64,000 nucleotides of DNA from Chondrus crispus (Eukaryota; Rhodophyta; Florideophyceae; Gigartinales; Gigartinaceae), in contig NW_005179087.1 of assembly GCF_000350225.1 (NCBI RefSeq), forward strand, positions 62,001 through 126,000, written 5' to 3'. The notes below the pieces were generated by a model. The model was given only the letters and a program-made list of their open reading frames with translations. It was not told where the DNA came from and ran no database searches. Shown here in pieces: positions 12,433 through 22,437 of this stretch. The position numbers and the translations under genes are program-made. The stretch's first letter is position 1. Each line of letters starts with the position of its first letter.

Positions 12433-13995
12433 TCAGTGGTTTGTTGGCTTGGCTTCTTTCTTTCTCGCGGCTCTTTGCTGCTTGACGAACAGAGAGTCAT
12501 CACATGGCCGTTGACTGTAAGGCACATGATTCCCAACCTTCAAATCGAGCACAAAACTTCTTGCAGCTCGGTAAGCCTTGAATGGTTTCCCTGAATCGTT
12601 CCAAGTTGAACTATGACCGTCGGCTGATACAAAACGGTCATTCTCCGCAAGCATAGACTCCAAAACGGCCGCCTTTGTGGCGACTGAAGCATAAGATTGC
12701 GCTAGAGAAGCGTCAGCTTTTGCGAAAGAATTTCTCTGGATGACCTGATTATTGCTCTTCTTGGCATGACCTGGGGCCTGTCCAGCCTCAAATGATTGCG
12801 GGAATGCGACAACGGACGCTGGATAGGCACACGCATACAATAGCAACGGGGTGGGTGACGCCATGCGATACTGGGGCTTTCCATTTGCAAAGGCCCCCGT
12901 GCCCATCTTGACGTCGTCCAGCATGCGCTTGACAAGTACTGGGTCTTCGCGCCGCATACCGATATCAAACAAGACTGCAGCCATACAACGGACCTGGTGC
13001 CACAAAAAGGCTTGCCCCTGAACAAAAATGTAGCACATATCGTTTTCGCGGAGGTTGTCCGCGACACTAGGTGTGATGGGCGTTTGGTCATTTGCGGAAT
13101 GAATATCGACGGTGTACATTTGGCGCTCAAAATTGGTGATGTTTTCGTCGATACGACAAAAGTTGCGGAAGTCATGGGTACCTTCAAAGTGCTTTGCGGC
13201 CGTTTTCATGGCCATGATGTCCAGGCCGCCGCGCACGAAAAAGTACTTGTACGAGCGATGCGTAGCGTCAAAACGCGCGGAGAAGGCTTGGGAAGGCCGG
13301 CGCACATTACTTTGATCAATATCAAGCTTGCCTTCCTTGACGGCCTTCCAGTAGCCAACGATAGGACTCGGGTCTCCATCATATGTCTTTGGCACGGGGG
13401 TCAAGCCATCCGGGACCGGAGTCCATGCGAGAACGCGTATTCCCTGGGGTAAATTGCCATTGAGAATCTTGATGTAGTCTAGTTCTTTTTCCCCTGTGCT
13501 CGGAGGGGCGACGTTGGAACGCAAGCGGATGCCGATAACTTGCCCTAAGGCCGAAACGCCGACATCGGTGCGGCCGGAGCGGGAGTATTCGCATGTGGCG
13601 CGGGATTCGATAAGACGTGTCTTCGTGAGGGCGGCGAAGATGTGGTGCTCGATAGTGTTTTTGCTATCGGCCTGCGCGGAAAAGCCGTGAAAGTTCCAGC
13701 CGATGTAGACGAGGTGCAGGGCGACCAGGCGCTGGCCGTAGCGCGACATGTCAAACTCCTTCCGGCGTTTCTTTCGCTTGGGGGTTGGGGTGTCTGTGGT
13801 ATCTGTAGATTCTGGGGGGACCGGAGGTTGTGGTGAAGACTTGGGAGGAGCTGTGGCGGAGATGGGGACGTGGGTAAGGGTATAGGCAAGGAGCTGTTGG
13901 TGGGAGAGGGAACGTAGCTCTCTTTCGGAGAGATAGGGCTTGCGGGTTGACATGGCGCGGGACAGCGTGGTGAAAACGCCACGGAGTGGATTCAT
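12433..13995 (-). CDS. PUS3: tRNA pseudouridine(38/39) synthase, PUS3/Deg1 type
   Basis: Isomerises uridine to pseudouridine at positions 38/39 of the tRNA anticodon arm; a TruA-family enzyme. From the chosen start (MNPLRGVFTTLSRAM) the protein is 520 residues. The catalytic motif YSRSGRTDVGVSALGQ places the Asp nucleophile at about residue 144. Next come the family segments FSARFDATHRSYKYFF, HDFRNFCRIDENITNFER (the FCR.D insertion is typical of the PUS3 branch), FLWHQVRCMAAVLFDIG and KPQYRMASPTPLLLYAC. A basic KRKKRRKEF tract near residue 75 could be a nuclear signal, and the Ser/Arg-rich start could be organellar targeting. An in-frame ATG also exists at 14127, but the residues it adds look like promoter sequence. 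The gene is intronless. It is divergent from the PP1 inhibitor gene, with a shared 414-bp promoter. Confidence 0.94.
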   Translation of the reverse strand: MNPLRGVFTTLSRAMSTRKPYLSERELRSLSHQQLLAYTLTHVPISATAPPKSSPQPPVPPESTDTTDTPTPKRKKRRKEFDMSRYGQRLVALHLVYIGWNFHGFSAQADSKNTIEHHIFAALTKTRLIESRATCEYSRSGRTDVGVSALGQVIGIRLRSNVAPPSTGEKELDYIKILNGNLPQGIRVLAWTPVPDGLTPVPKTYDGDPSPIVGYWKAVKEGKLDIDQSNVRRPSQAFSARFDATHRSYKYFFVRGGLDIMAMKTAAKHFEGTHDFRNFCRIDENITNFERQMYTVDIHSANDQTPITPSVADNLRENDMCYIFVQGQAFLWHQVRCMAAVLFDIGMRREDPVLVKRMLDDVKMGTGAFANGKPQYRMASPTPLLLYACAYPASVVAFPQSFEAGQAPGHAKKSNNQVIQRNSFAKADASLAQSYASVATKAAVLESMLAENDRFVSADGHSSTWNDSGKPFKAYRAARSFVLDLKVGNHVPYSQRPCDDSLFVKQQRAARKKEAKPTNH

Positions 13996-14409
13996 TAACG
14001 CGAGGGGTGAAGGTGTACAATGGCGGCGATGATGATGTTTTACATCAGGAGGATGTGAGAAGTGGATCAAGGGATTTTGGTTGTGGTCAAGCGAATGTGA
14101 CGTGGACAAGAACTCCACACGTGTCAAACGACACGTATGAGAAGTGGCAACCGTGTCATGGTAACACGTGGCGCCACGTATGGCGGGTTCGAGAGGAGCA
14201 AGTGTGGAATGGAGGACGTTTCAGAACAGATACACGGCATGTGCACGCCCGTCACCTTTCGTTTGAGACACCCCCTGTCGCAGAGGTGTAACACATTTAC
14301 AAACCGCTTCCAAAGCTACCCACTCGCGGCGCTGCTTTTCCCTTTTTATTGTGACACCACGCCTTCGCCAGCTGCAACAGCCGACGTCGAGCCCCATACG
14401 CAAGCGGGC
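13996..14409. promoter_or_regulatory. Divergent promoter with G-box cluster
   Basis: This 414-bp gap separates the start codons of PUS3 (-) and the PP1 inhibitor (+). It contains a cluster of ACGT-core elements: ACACGTGTCAAA at 14117-14128, then GACACGTATG, AACACGTGGCGCC and CCACGTATGG downstream to about 14180. Such G-box/E-box cores bind bZIP or bHLH factors in plants and algae. The role here is inferred from density and location only. Confidence 0.5.
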
Positions 14410-14859
14410 ATGAACTCGGGGCGTCGGCGCACGAGCCGAACACGCGGGCGCGGCGGCCGCACGTCGGCGCCGCGTTCCAGCAGCCGGACGGTGACGGTGA
14501 CCAGGGCGGCGGTCGCGGGCTCGAGCTCGAGCGCGGCGGGGCCGGTGCTCAAGCTGCGGCGGCGGCGGCGCGTACGGTGGAGCTCGGAGACGCACGACAA
14601 CGAGCACGACGGGAAGAAGAGCTCCAAGAGCTGCTGCGTCTTCCACAAGCCGCGCGCGTGGGACGAAAGCTCGTCGGAGAGCGGCGGGGAGGAGGGAGAG
14701 GGGGCGGCGGGCCCGGGGCGCCCCGCGGCCGACCCAGAGGAGGGAAGGGAAGGTGGTGGGGACGACTCTAGTAGCAGTGGTGGGCCGGTGCAGCGCAGGC
14801 CGGAACGCAGGGTGCCGTTGGCGGAGGAGATGGATGAAGCGGACGGGTTCTTCGAGTGA
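14410..14859 (+). CDS. Protein phosphatase 1 regulatory inhibitor 3 (PPP1R11/YPI1 family)
   Basis: A small, largely disordered inhibitor of type-1 protein phosphatase. The ATG at 14410 gives 149 residues, close to the roughly 126-155 of fungal and animal relatives; the longer upstream frame looks like promoter and 5' UTR. The family core is clear: RVRW at residues 54-57 (the RVxF/KVxW docking motif for the PP1 groove), then [19 protein letters not shown] (about 58-76), [15 protein letters not shown], and an acidic Glu/Gly/Ser-rich tail. The N-terminus is Arg/Gly/Ser-rich and specific to this protein. In yeast and animals the family acts on nuclear PP1. Overall identification is secure from the core; regulation in this organism is unknown. 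Confidence 0.93.
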   Translation: MNSGRRRTSRTRGRGGRTSAPRSSSRTVTVTRAAVAGSSSSAAGPVLKLRRRRRVRWSSETHDNEHDGKKSSKSCCVFHKPRAWDESSSESGGEEGEGAAGPGRPAADPEEGREGGGDDSSSSGGPVQRRPERRVPLAEEMDEADGFFE

Positions 14860-15210
14860 TGACCCTGTGCAGAGGCAGGGCGTGGCGCGGCGCCAGTTGG
14901 CGAGGGCGGATTGGCGGGGGAAATGGAATCAATGGCAGGGTGGCAAATGGCGTGTGACGGGTGGGGATCGGCTCTTCTGCCGAAATTCTGCGAATTCTGC
15001 GAAATTCTGCGGCCGGGATTTGCTCCCGCAACTCGCCTCCTCGCTGACTGCCGTTAGCTGACTCCCGATAGACCTCCTCCTCCCAACCGCCTTGTTCTCC
15101 ATGTCCCCTCGTCTATCTCACTGTGTTGGTTCAAGCATTCGTCTCGCATCAATGACATTGACGTCCTAATCCTTCCCGCACTCACCCCCCTTCCCCTACT
15201 CCCCTCCACT
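14860..15210. other. Intergenic region, PP1 inhibitor to GPAT
   Basis: No gene is seen. A short direct repeat of AATTCTGCG (about three copies) lies at 14984-15011. The second half, from about 15060, is C/T-rich up to the GPAT start codon and is the likely 5' UTR/promoter of that gene. Confidence 0.5.
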
Positions 15211-16443
15211 ATGACAACCCCGAAAGTGCCTTCTCCTGCTTTCCTCGCCTTGCCCGCTTTTCCGTCTCGCCTTCGCTCGCAAACCTCCCGCACCTGCTTG
15301 AGACGCCCGAGCCACCCCCTGCGCGTGCCCCCACGATCGGTCGTCCAGGTCGGTTCGGAGCCGTTTCATGCCACCGTTGATCCGTTGGGCGACGCCCGCT
15401 TCACGCCTTCGGATGGAGAGACCTTTCACGCGCGTGCCAAGAGCTTGAGTGCCGCGGGCGTTCTGCCGGACCATGTGTCCACCACCTTGTTGCATTGGTA
15501 TGGTTCCTATCGGAAAGCTGTCGAAAATAACAAGCGCTTCACAGGGGATGCCACCGAGTTCACGGAAAATATGTTTTCTACCTTGCTCGAGCTGGCCCGC
15601 CGCGCCATCTGCTCACCCATTGAATTTGGCCCGTACCATGAACGGATACGGCAGCCTTTTGACTACTACAAGTTTGGTTTTGACTTCGCCTCCATGCTGC
15701 TAAATCCTGACGACAGTACCGTTCTAGGCCGTGACAGCATCGCGGAGGCTGTCGAGTACGCCCGTCAGGGACACAATATTATCTTTTTGTCCAATCATCA
15801 ATCGGAGGGCGACCCATATGCAATTGATGCCTTGTTCGCATGGGTTGCTGGGTGTCACCGCACGTTCTGCGAGGAAATCATCTTTATGGCGGGCGATCGC
15901 GTCACTAATGATCCTGTCGTGTCTCCATTTTCTGCCGGCCGAAATCTCCTCACGGTTTATTCGAAAAAGCACATCAATGATGTTCCGGAGCTTCGTGAGG
16001 AGAAGCTGCTTCACAACCGACGCACCATCGCCACCACTGCAAAGCTTTTTAAACAAGGTGGAAAGGTCCTCTGGTTTGCTCCTTCCGGCGGTCGCGACCG
16101 TCGATCTACGGATACTGCCCGAGTCGAGGTATCCAAGTTTGATGAAGGCGCTGTCGATATGATGCGCTTCACCGCCAATAAGTCGGGCGTCCCCTGCCAC
16201 TTTTATCCAATGTCTCTATGGACGTATGACATGCTTCCACCGCCGACCAGTGTGGGAGGTCCAAACTTCGGCGAGGAGCGCGTCGCTAATCACATTCCCA
16301 TGCACATGTATGTCGGGAAGGAGATCGACTGGAGTAACGCGGTGGAGGCACAAGACAAAATAGGCCGGCGAGTAGCCCGTTGCAATTACGTGCAGGACAT
16401 CGTCGTAGATGGATATCGAGCCATTGGGGGGTATGATCGCTAG
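15211..16443 (+). CDS. Plastid glycerol-3-phosphate 1-O-acyltransferase (ATS1 type)
   Basis: A soluble stromal enzyme that transfers an acyl group from acyl-ACP to sn-1 of glycerol-3-phosphate, the first step of plastid glycerolipid synthesis. The 410 residues begin with about 45 Ser/Arg/Pro-rich, acid-poor residues that look like a transit peptide. An N-terminal helical domain is followed by the acyltransferase block: NHQSEGD (H196 to D201, the HX4D catalytic motif), FMAGDRVTNDPVVSPFSAGR, LLTVYSKKHINDVPEL, then KVLWFAPSGGRDR (about 285-297), which binds the phosphate of the substrate. Order and spacing match plant ATS1 enzymes. The gene is intronless. Its presence is the best argument that this genome belongs to a plastid-bearing lineage. 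Confidence 0.96.
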   Translation: MTTPKVPSPAFLALPAFPSRLRSQTSRTCLRRPSHPLRVPPRSVVQVGSEPFHATVDPLGDARFTPSDGETFHARAKSLSAAGVLPDHVSTTLLHWYGSYRKAVENNKRFTGDATEFTENMFSTLLELARRAICSPIEFGPYHERIRQPFDYYKFGFDFASMLLNPDDSTVLGRDSIAEAVEYARQGHNIIFLSNHQSEGDPYAIDALFAWVAGCHRTFCEEIIFMAGDRVTNDPVVSPFSAGRNLLTVYSKKHINDVPELREEKLLHNRRTIATTAKLFKQGGKVLWFAPSGGRDRRSTDTARVEVSKFDEGAVDMMRFTANKSGVPCHFYPMSLWTYDMLPPPTSVGGPNFGEERVANHIPMHMYVGKEIDWSNAVEAQDKIGRRVARCNYVQDIVVDGYRAIGGYDR

Positions 16444-17196
16444 CCGCCTGCGTGAAGAGCTCGTTATGTTACGTCATGCAATAGCTAGATTCCGCACGCG
16501 AACAGCGGCTTTTACTTATGTAAAACACGAAATATGGAATGAAACAGGGCAACGGCCCTTTCATAGATAACAAGTCACAAGTAACTTGGTTGCTGGCAGA
16601 GTTCCCGACTTGTGTGCGAGGCTAGTGGAGTCTGTCTTGCTTGCAGAGATGCAAGTCCATAGTCCAACAGCAAGCGGATGGCTAATGTAACTACGTTGGC
16701 CTTGTCTTATCACGGGATACTCTTAGCGAATCATTTGTACGGTGGCCGTATATCGATAGAGAGTACACATCATGCATGGGTCGCACCCACGTCCATCTTC
16801 CAAGTGATCGAGTACTTCCACGCTTTCTGCTCAACCTCCTTAACTGGAGCCACAGAAAGAAATTAGCACAGCTCCTCGTTTGGTGGCAACCGACTCGTTT
16901 GTAGCAAACGACTTGCCAGAGCATGATATGTTCTATGGACCAAGCTTCGCACGCACGCGATCATGAAAGTATTGGTATGTGCAACCTCACATCTTTCTTG
17001 CTGGTCACAGCGACCTGACACCAGAGCCACGCTGCGTAGCCCGTTCAGTTATATAGAAAAAGAAGTTATTCGTAACCTCTACGAGAGCTGGATCCCTGGG
17101 CGAAGCCGTTCTCGGCGTGCGAAATCCGGTGTATGTTCATTCTTGGCAGCCAGCCACGCTGACTTGTACAGACGTTCTTGGAACGATCGGCGACGC
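16444..17196. other. Intergenic region between convergent GPAT and cyclin genes
   Basis: About 750 bp between the 3' ends of two convergent genes. Only short ORFs without motifs occur, and no repeat or RNA gene was recognised. Confidence 0.5.
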
Positions 17197-18165
17197 CTAT
17201 GACGCAACGTGGTTTTCTACTTTTCGCCGCTTTGCGGCTGGATGTGAATCGGGCAATGACTCGAGCACCCCGGGGCCGTTTTTCAGTGCGGCAACTCTGC
17301 GATCCTCGAGATCGTACATATCAAGCAGAGCACGGCATATTTCTTCGATGTTATAAAGATCCACGTGAAAGAATTCGTGCCATGCGAGCATTCTTTTTCC
17401 ATGAACAGGATCCTTTGTGGTGCCATCCGGGAGAGGTTGTCGGTGGAGCTTCGCAGAAAGGAACATTGCAGCGGAGGCGATTTCTTTCGGGTCGTAACTC
17501 ACATGTAAATAAGTGCGGAAGGAGTCATTAAGGAAATTCCACGCAGCTTGTGTGACCGCCTTCTGCATAGGCCCGTTTCCCAGATACGACTTGGTGAGGG
17601 TCCACAGATGTCTATACGGATGGTCGACGTTGAGGTCAAAATTCAAAACGCGCAGCACTTCGCGTTCCTTGTCCAAGATGTTGTTCTTTTCTTCATAATA
17701 GCCTGGTGAATTTTCGTGCAGCTCCATGCCGTCTGGGAAGTCCTCAGTGCGCCGTGTTCGGACTTTGACGGTCCAGTAGATAATATCCTTGAGTCGCTTG
17801 TGAGTTTCTTGGACCTTGCACGAAAGAAAGAGACAAGCGGCGGCGATGAGGGGTGGAGGATGGACGAGCATGCTCTCGAGCATGTAAAAGCGCTGGAAAA
17901 AGGTGATGGCGACGGACACTGTGAGCTGCGGGACCGGGAGTTCACGGCCGCATTCCTGGATGAATCGTGCGGTCTTGGCGACGACCTTGGACTCTACTCG
18001 CTCGGGGACGTCCAGCACTCGGGACGGGGTTTCTTTCACCTCCTCCGACGTGAAGAGCCAGGGGTTGTGCTCCGGGGTCTGGACATAGTCGAGATGATAA
18101 TGCGAGGTCGTCGTGGGCTTGGATCGCCGAGCAGAGTCTTTCGGGGCTTCAGGAAGCGTAGTCAT
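17197..18165 (-). CDS. Transcription-type cyclin (cyclin T/K/L group)
   Basis: Regulatory subunit for a CDK9/CDK12-type kinase that phosphorylates RNA polymerase II. From MTTLPEAPKD the protein is 322 residues. The N-terminal signature WLFTSEEVKETPSR is the W.F..EE....PSR opening of transcription cyclins. Cyclin box 1 follows, with AKTARFIQECGRELPVPQLTV, AITFFQRFYML and IAAACLFLSCKVQETHKRLKDII. A second cyclin fold runs from EREVLRVLNFDLNVDHPYRHL to EIASAAMFLSAKLH. The C-terminus ends in an AAKRRKVE basic motif, a plausible nuclear signal. I could not decide between T, K and L. An in-frame ATG at 18243 would add 26 residues; the start at 18165 is preferred because the leading peptide is unconserved-looking. 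Intronless. Confidence 0.88.
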   Translation of the reverse strand: MTTLPEAPKDSARRSKPTTTSHYHLDYVQTPEHNPWLFTSEEVKETPSRVLDVPERVESKVVAKTARFIQECGRELPVPQLTVSVAITFFQRFYMLESMLVHPPPLIAAACLFLSCKVQETHKRLKDIIYWTVKVRTRRTEDFPDGMELHENSPGYYEEKNNILDKEREVLRVLNFDLNVDHPYRHLWTLTKSYLGNGPMQKAVTQAAWNFLNDSFRTYLHVSYDPKEIASAAMFLSAKLHRQPLPDGTTKDPVHGKRMLAWHEFFHVDLYNIEEICRALLDMYDLEDRRVAALKNGPGVLESLPDSHPAAKRRKVENHVAS

Positions 18166-19312
18166 GTTGGCAAGGACTTGAAGGCTTGCAAGCGTAAGGC
18201 GGAGAGGCGAGTGGTTGTTTCTGGTTGCAAAAAGCGTTTTCACGGGAAATGGGATGTTTGCTTGCGGTGGTGGTGAAAAGAGACGGGGCCTCGCGTTGTT
18301 TGCAGTTCAGTATACGACTTAGGCAGCTTTGCAAGCGAAAACAATTTGGTGGGGCGGTCAGGATAGAAATTGTGTCTTGTAGAAGGGAGGACTGGACGCC
18401 ATAAGACCGTGATGTGAACAGCAAGCGGGAGGTAGGGGTGCGGCACGTTCTCTTGTACAGACTGCGTCATAAATAAGGCAGTTGCCACACTTGTCCACGA
18501 CTGATAGAGTGCTGAGCCACAAGTGGGTAGCGCCATGATGGTCTGTAGCTTTGCTTTCTTCAAAAATAAAAAAGAAATACTCTACTGTTATAGTACTGTA
18601 GTCGCCGAGCCACACGCAGCTCAACTTGTACACGTACAGTAATTTCCTAGTGTACACGTCTCAGCCAGAGAGGCAGCGTTTTGAAAGTACTGTACGACTC
18701 GTTCTGTGAGGCAGTCTCGTTCTTCAAGAAGAGCTCGAAGGCGAATGCTCCGGTAAGGTCAAGGCGTCGTGCCCCAACCGTACGTTTGCTCTTTCGCCAT
18801 CTTCAAAAGTGCGTGATAGAGTTCGAAGCAGTGGAGACATGACCTTCCCACTTGCTTGGCCTTTGCGAGACGGCACAATCTCCAGAGAACCGCCAGAGTA
18901 AAACGTGAGTCCTCCGAGGGCGCCGCCTCTTATTAGACGAAAGAAGGCTCCCGAGTATGCAAGACAAACCTTACAGAGAGAATACTGCAGTTCCGCGACG
19001 GATATGGGCACAGAGGACACGTTTCCACGTGTCAATCGTTCTCAACGGAGACACATCATCGACGTGTATGGTCCCGAAACTATTTATTTAGTGCGAGATT
19101 CATTACAGGCAAGCTGCGAGTAGGGTTTGGCCCTTTGGTCATTCAGAACACATCGAGAACATACACATTCAGAACCGCATCATTTGCTCACCACCACTTG
19201 CTCTCCGGTCTCCTACTCCTCAGTTGTGTGAATCCTTCACTTCGGCCAAGCCCAACCCCAAGACGTTAAAGACTTTCAAGACCCGGGCATCTAGCAGGCA
19301 GCAATCAAAGCG
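18166..19312. promoter_or_regulatory. Divergent intergenic region, cyclin and PEMT promoters
   Basis: About 1.15 kb between two divergent genes. A G-box-like CCACGTGTCAA occurs at 19025-19035, followed by ATCGACGTGTATG. A 103-codon minus-strand frame (18724-19035) has no motif and is not annotated. Several TACTGTA/TACAGTA words occur near 18590-18700. Function is inferred from position only. Confidence 0.45.
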
Positions 19313-20292
19313 ATGTCCCCAGCATCCGCCGCCATGGACCTTATCATGGAAAAAGCAAACGAGATATGGTCGATCGCGGAGCAATACATGCCCTCGCCCC
19401 TCCCAGTCCCCGGGGCCATCACAAGCGCTGCCGAGTTCCTCAGCGCGAAAGCGACATCGCCTTCGTTCCCGTACACGATCCGCGACGTGAACCTGGGCAG
19501 CGTGGTGTTCTGGCAAGCGGGGCTGGTGATTCTGCTGCAGCCAATCATCTGGAACGTGCTGGCGCGACTCGAGCACTATACGCGCATCCTCTCCAAAGCG
19601 TTCGGGTCACCCGTGCGCGGGACGTACGCGCTGGGGCTGTGGATCTTTGCGGGCGGCATCTACCGGGACTTGATGTTCGTTGAGGCCATGGACAGGCAGC
19701 GGAAAGTGGGGTGGCTGGCGGGCGTGGAGTACCAGGTGGCGGGGCTGGTGGGTATGGCGGTCGGGCTCGTGCTGGTGCTTTCGTCGGCGTATCAACTCGG
19801 AGTGGTCGGGACGTATCTCGGGGACTACTTTGGGATTCTTATGGAGAAGAGGGTGACGGGGTTTCCGTTTAATATGTTCTCGGACCCGATGTACGATGGG
19901 TCGACGCTGCTTTTTATGGGGAGGGCTATTGTGTACGTATTTTGCAGCGTATCTTGTAACGAATGCGAAGCGGTGATGGGGGTTGCGAGGCGGGAAGACG
20001 GTGCTGACGTTTTTTTATGTGGGACATTTTTTTTATGTGGGTGTGATTAGGGCGAGATCGCCAGCCGGAATAGTGCTTTCTGGATGGGTGTACGTAGTGT
20101 ACAGGTTGGCGTGCATGTTTGAAGGGTAAGTGGCAGAGTTGATAGGCGTTGGTACCGCGGTTGTGATTCAAGCGAGGGATGAAAATTCTAACATGTTGAT
20201 GAATGATGGGATTTTGTGTGCGATGCAGGCCGTTCACGGCGAAGATATACGCTGAAAGAGAAAGGCAGCAAAGGGAGGAGAAGGAGGAGTGA
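19313..20292 (+). CDS. Phosphatidylethanolamine/phospholipid N-methyltransferase (PEMT/OPI3 type), three exons
   Basis: A membrane enzyme of the ER that methylates phosphatidylethanolamine derivatives to phosphatidylcholine using S-adenosylmethionine. Exons are 19313-19932, 20051-20125 and 20229-20292, giving 252 residues. Intron 1 (118 bp) begins GTACGT and ends TTAG; intron 2 (103 bp) begins GTAAGT and ends GCAG. Without splicing the frame runs into nonsense after LLFMGRAIV; splicing restores the family C-terminus ARSPAGIVLSGWVYVVY and FEGPFTAKIYAERERQQ. Family landmarks are WNVLARLEHYTR, YRDLMFVEAMDRQ, LSSAYQLGVVGTYLGDYFGIL, KRVTGFPF, DPMYDGSTLLFMG and the RSPAG SAM-binding segment. About four hydrophobic segments are visible. 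The alternative start at 19334 would drop 7 residues. This is the only host gene here with recognisable introns. Confidence 0.92.
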
Positions 20293-21049
20293 GGGGGGTC
20301 GGTGTGGTGTATGTAATGGGTGATTGTTTTGCATGTGTGCAAAAGAATGCTGCAGGACGGAGAAGAAATGAAGGAGAAGGAGAAGTTTGTTTGTTGGTCG
20401 GCTTGTGTACAGTAACATAAGGTGAGATGCAGGACAAGGAAGGGATAGATGATGATGCAAAGCGATGCAAGGTGAAACAGCAGTGCGAGGAGGTGTATAA
20501 CTCGTGCACACACGCGGTTTACAGGACCTCATTCGTCACAGGGGCTAGAACAGTCCGCGCAACAGCACAGGTATGGTTGCGGGTGGTGGCAGCTCGTAGT
20601 ATCCGCGCGTCGCGCAGCGGTAGGGCGAACGAGGGGGGGAACGATAGTCGCGAGAGAGGGATGTGGCGCGGCGAAGAAGGAAGGGCACAATGTCCCCCGG
20701 GGTCGTAGCCTTGTCTGCCCCCCCCCCGGTGCGCCGACCAATTCTGGTCGGCGCTATTTCAATAAAATTGTAGACCTAAATTATCCGTCGGCAGCGCCGG
20801 TCGCCGCCGGCGCTTTAGCCCGCACACGTGGCCTATTACCACGTGGCCCAACTACACACCCCCCGTTGGCATACTTCGGCGCCGTCGACGGCGGGGGGGC
20901 GTGCAACTAGGTCTCTCCCGACGCTGCTCCCGTGATCCGCACCGACGTATTCCAACACAAACCCTTATCAATCCCCATCTCCCTTTTCCGCATCGGGTGC
21001 ACGAACGCCGAGTTATACCGCGTCCCATTTCCTGCCCAGCCGCAACTCC
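20293..21049. other. Intergenic region with hairpin cluster
   Basis: 20293-20730 has only low-complexity frames and ends in a run of 10 C (20718-20727). At 20731-20754 there is a perfect hairpin with a 10-bp stem GCGCCGACCA and loop ATTC. Close behind come an 8-bp stem AGCGCCGG/CCGGCGCT around 20790-20815, two direct copies of CACGTGGCC (about 20826-20850) and a GGCGCCGTCGACGGCG palindrome near 20880. These could be element ends or promoter sites of the next ORF. Confidence 0.5.
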
Positions 21050-22437
21050 TTGAATCCCTTCCGCAATTACACCTCCAAATCTTCCTCGTGCGCTTTCCCG
21101 TCTTGGCGTATTGCAATGCCTCGTGGTGTCTCGTCACGCAGCGCGCCCGTGCAGCAACACCCATCCGGAAGGCAGCTGAATATGAGCCCGAGGGCCACGG
21201 TACCGACCGGGAGGGTAGCGACGGGTGCTCAGGCGCAGCGAGGCATCACCACTGTAACATGCAGAGGGAGGAAAGTCTCCTTCGCGAGCTTCACCACCGG
21301 ACGGTTGGTGTCTACCGTGGACCTTTTCGAGAAGGACACAAGGACTACTGTGGGAGCGCGCGCGTTCTTCGAAGCGCTCCCCATCCCCAGCGACAACGTC
21401 GCGGCCCTGTCTGCTTGGGTCGCGGCGAGGCCTACAGCGCGCTTCGGATTGATGCGGCTCCGTCGACTTGGCTTCACCGACGACCTCCGTGCCGCAGACA
21501 AGTATTGGAAATCGAGATCGAAGAAGGTGATGGAAACTCATGAAGGCGGTGGCAGGGTAAGGAAATGTGGGGATGTCGGTAAGGAAGGGAAGGCGTATGA
21601 GATTCGCCGCGTCGCGTTCAGCTCAGGCCGGGACTCTCGATTCGTTGGAAGAGCGGGCCCCGGGTACTTCGCCTCCGACCTTCTTCGAGGGGGACCGTGT
21701 ACGTTCTGGCCCATTGCGTTTCACACAATTGAAACGCATCGTCTAGGAGGGGACTCCACCCTGGACGCTGAGCTGGGCAGTGGGATTGAGTCGGACTTGG
21801 AAATATTTCCTGGACGGATTGGGCAGCAGGGGTGCTCGGTGGAACTTGTTTACAATCCGGGCCGGCAGGCAGCGTTTCTCGACGCACTCGACGATTGGTG
21901 CACGGAGCACCCTGACAGATTTTACACTCTGAGCTGTCCCGGTGATCGTGGTCCGTCAAGGCATGCCGCCTCTCTGCATTCAAGCTTGCCGGTATTGGCA
22001 AGGTCCTGTCACGGCCAATGCTTGCGAGCAGCCTTGGCGAACGGCATCCATGCCCTGCAGGGACCCGAAATCGCCCTCAGCATGCTTCAGCGGGGCGTAA
22101 TGGCTTGTCGGAGCCTGGCAGACGCATCTGCCTGGGTGCAGAACAACATCAAGGTTCTGGGGCTCCGACAAATTAAAGTGGACCGGGGCATGACCGAGGA
22201 GGAGTGGTTGCGTTATCAACGGACCGGCATCTACCTCGTCCGGCTTTCTGGAATGAACCGCGATGATGAGGAGGTTGACCACGTTGTTGCATACGACGCA
22301 GGCCGTCAGGTTGTCTTCGATTGCGTTGAGCGCTTTGCTCTTCGTGTCAGTTCCCAGATTTTTGACGTGTGCGTCGGGGACGACTCGCAATTCATGGGCA
22401 TCTCCGAGATGAGGCTCCTCTACGCTCAAGAGGTAGG
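21050..22437 (+). pseudogene. Unassigned ORF with Cys-protease-like C-terminus, cut by gypsy LTR A
   Basis: I do not recognise the family. The frame is open from 21050 for 462 codons, and the last few codons plus stop (22438-22459) come from the inserted LTR, so the natural C-terminus is missing. Alternative ATGs lie at 21116 and 21182. The N-terminal part is Arg/Ser/Thr-rich. The C-terminal 150 residues suggest a cysteine-peptidase-like arrangement: SCHGQCLRAALANGI (C324), then VDHVVAYDAGRQVVFDCVE (H411 and D424), with a helix-rich stretch between. The Cys...His...Asp order and the 13-residue His-Asp spacing fit papain-fold peptidases such as C39/OTU-like groups, but no family is proven. It could be a host gene or a protein from another mobile element. 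The hairpin cluster just upstream favours the latter weakly. Confidence 0.45.

Noticed and set aside
18724-19035. 103-codon minus-strand ORF between cyclin and PEMT
   Set aside because: No recognisable motif and it lies in a divergent promoter region; not enough support.
20188-20532. 114-195-codon minus-strand Ser/His/Leu-rich ORFs downstream of PEMT
   Set aside because: They overlap the spliced PEMT 3' exon antisense and its purine-rich 3' region; composition-driven.
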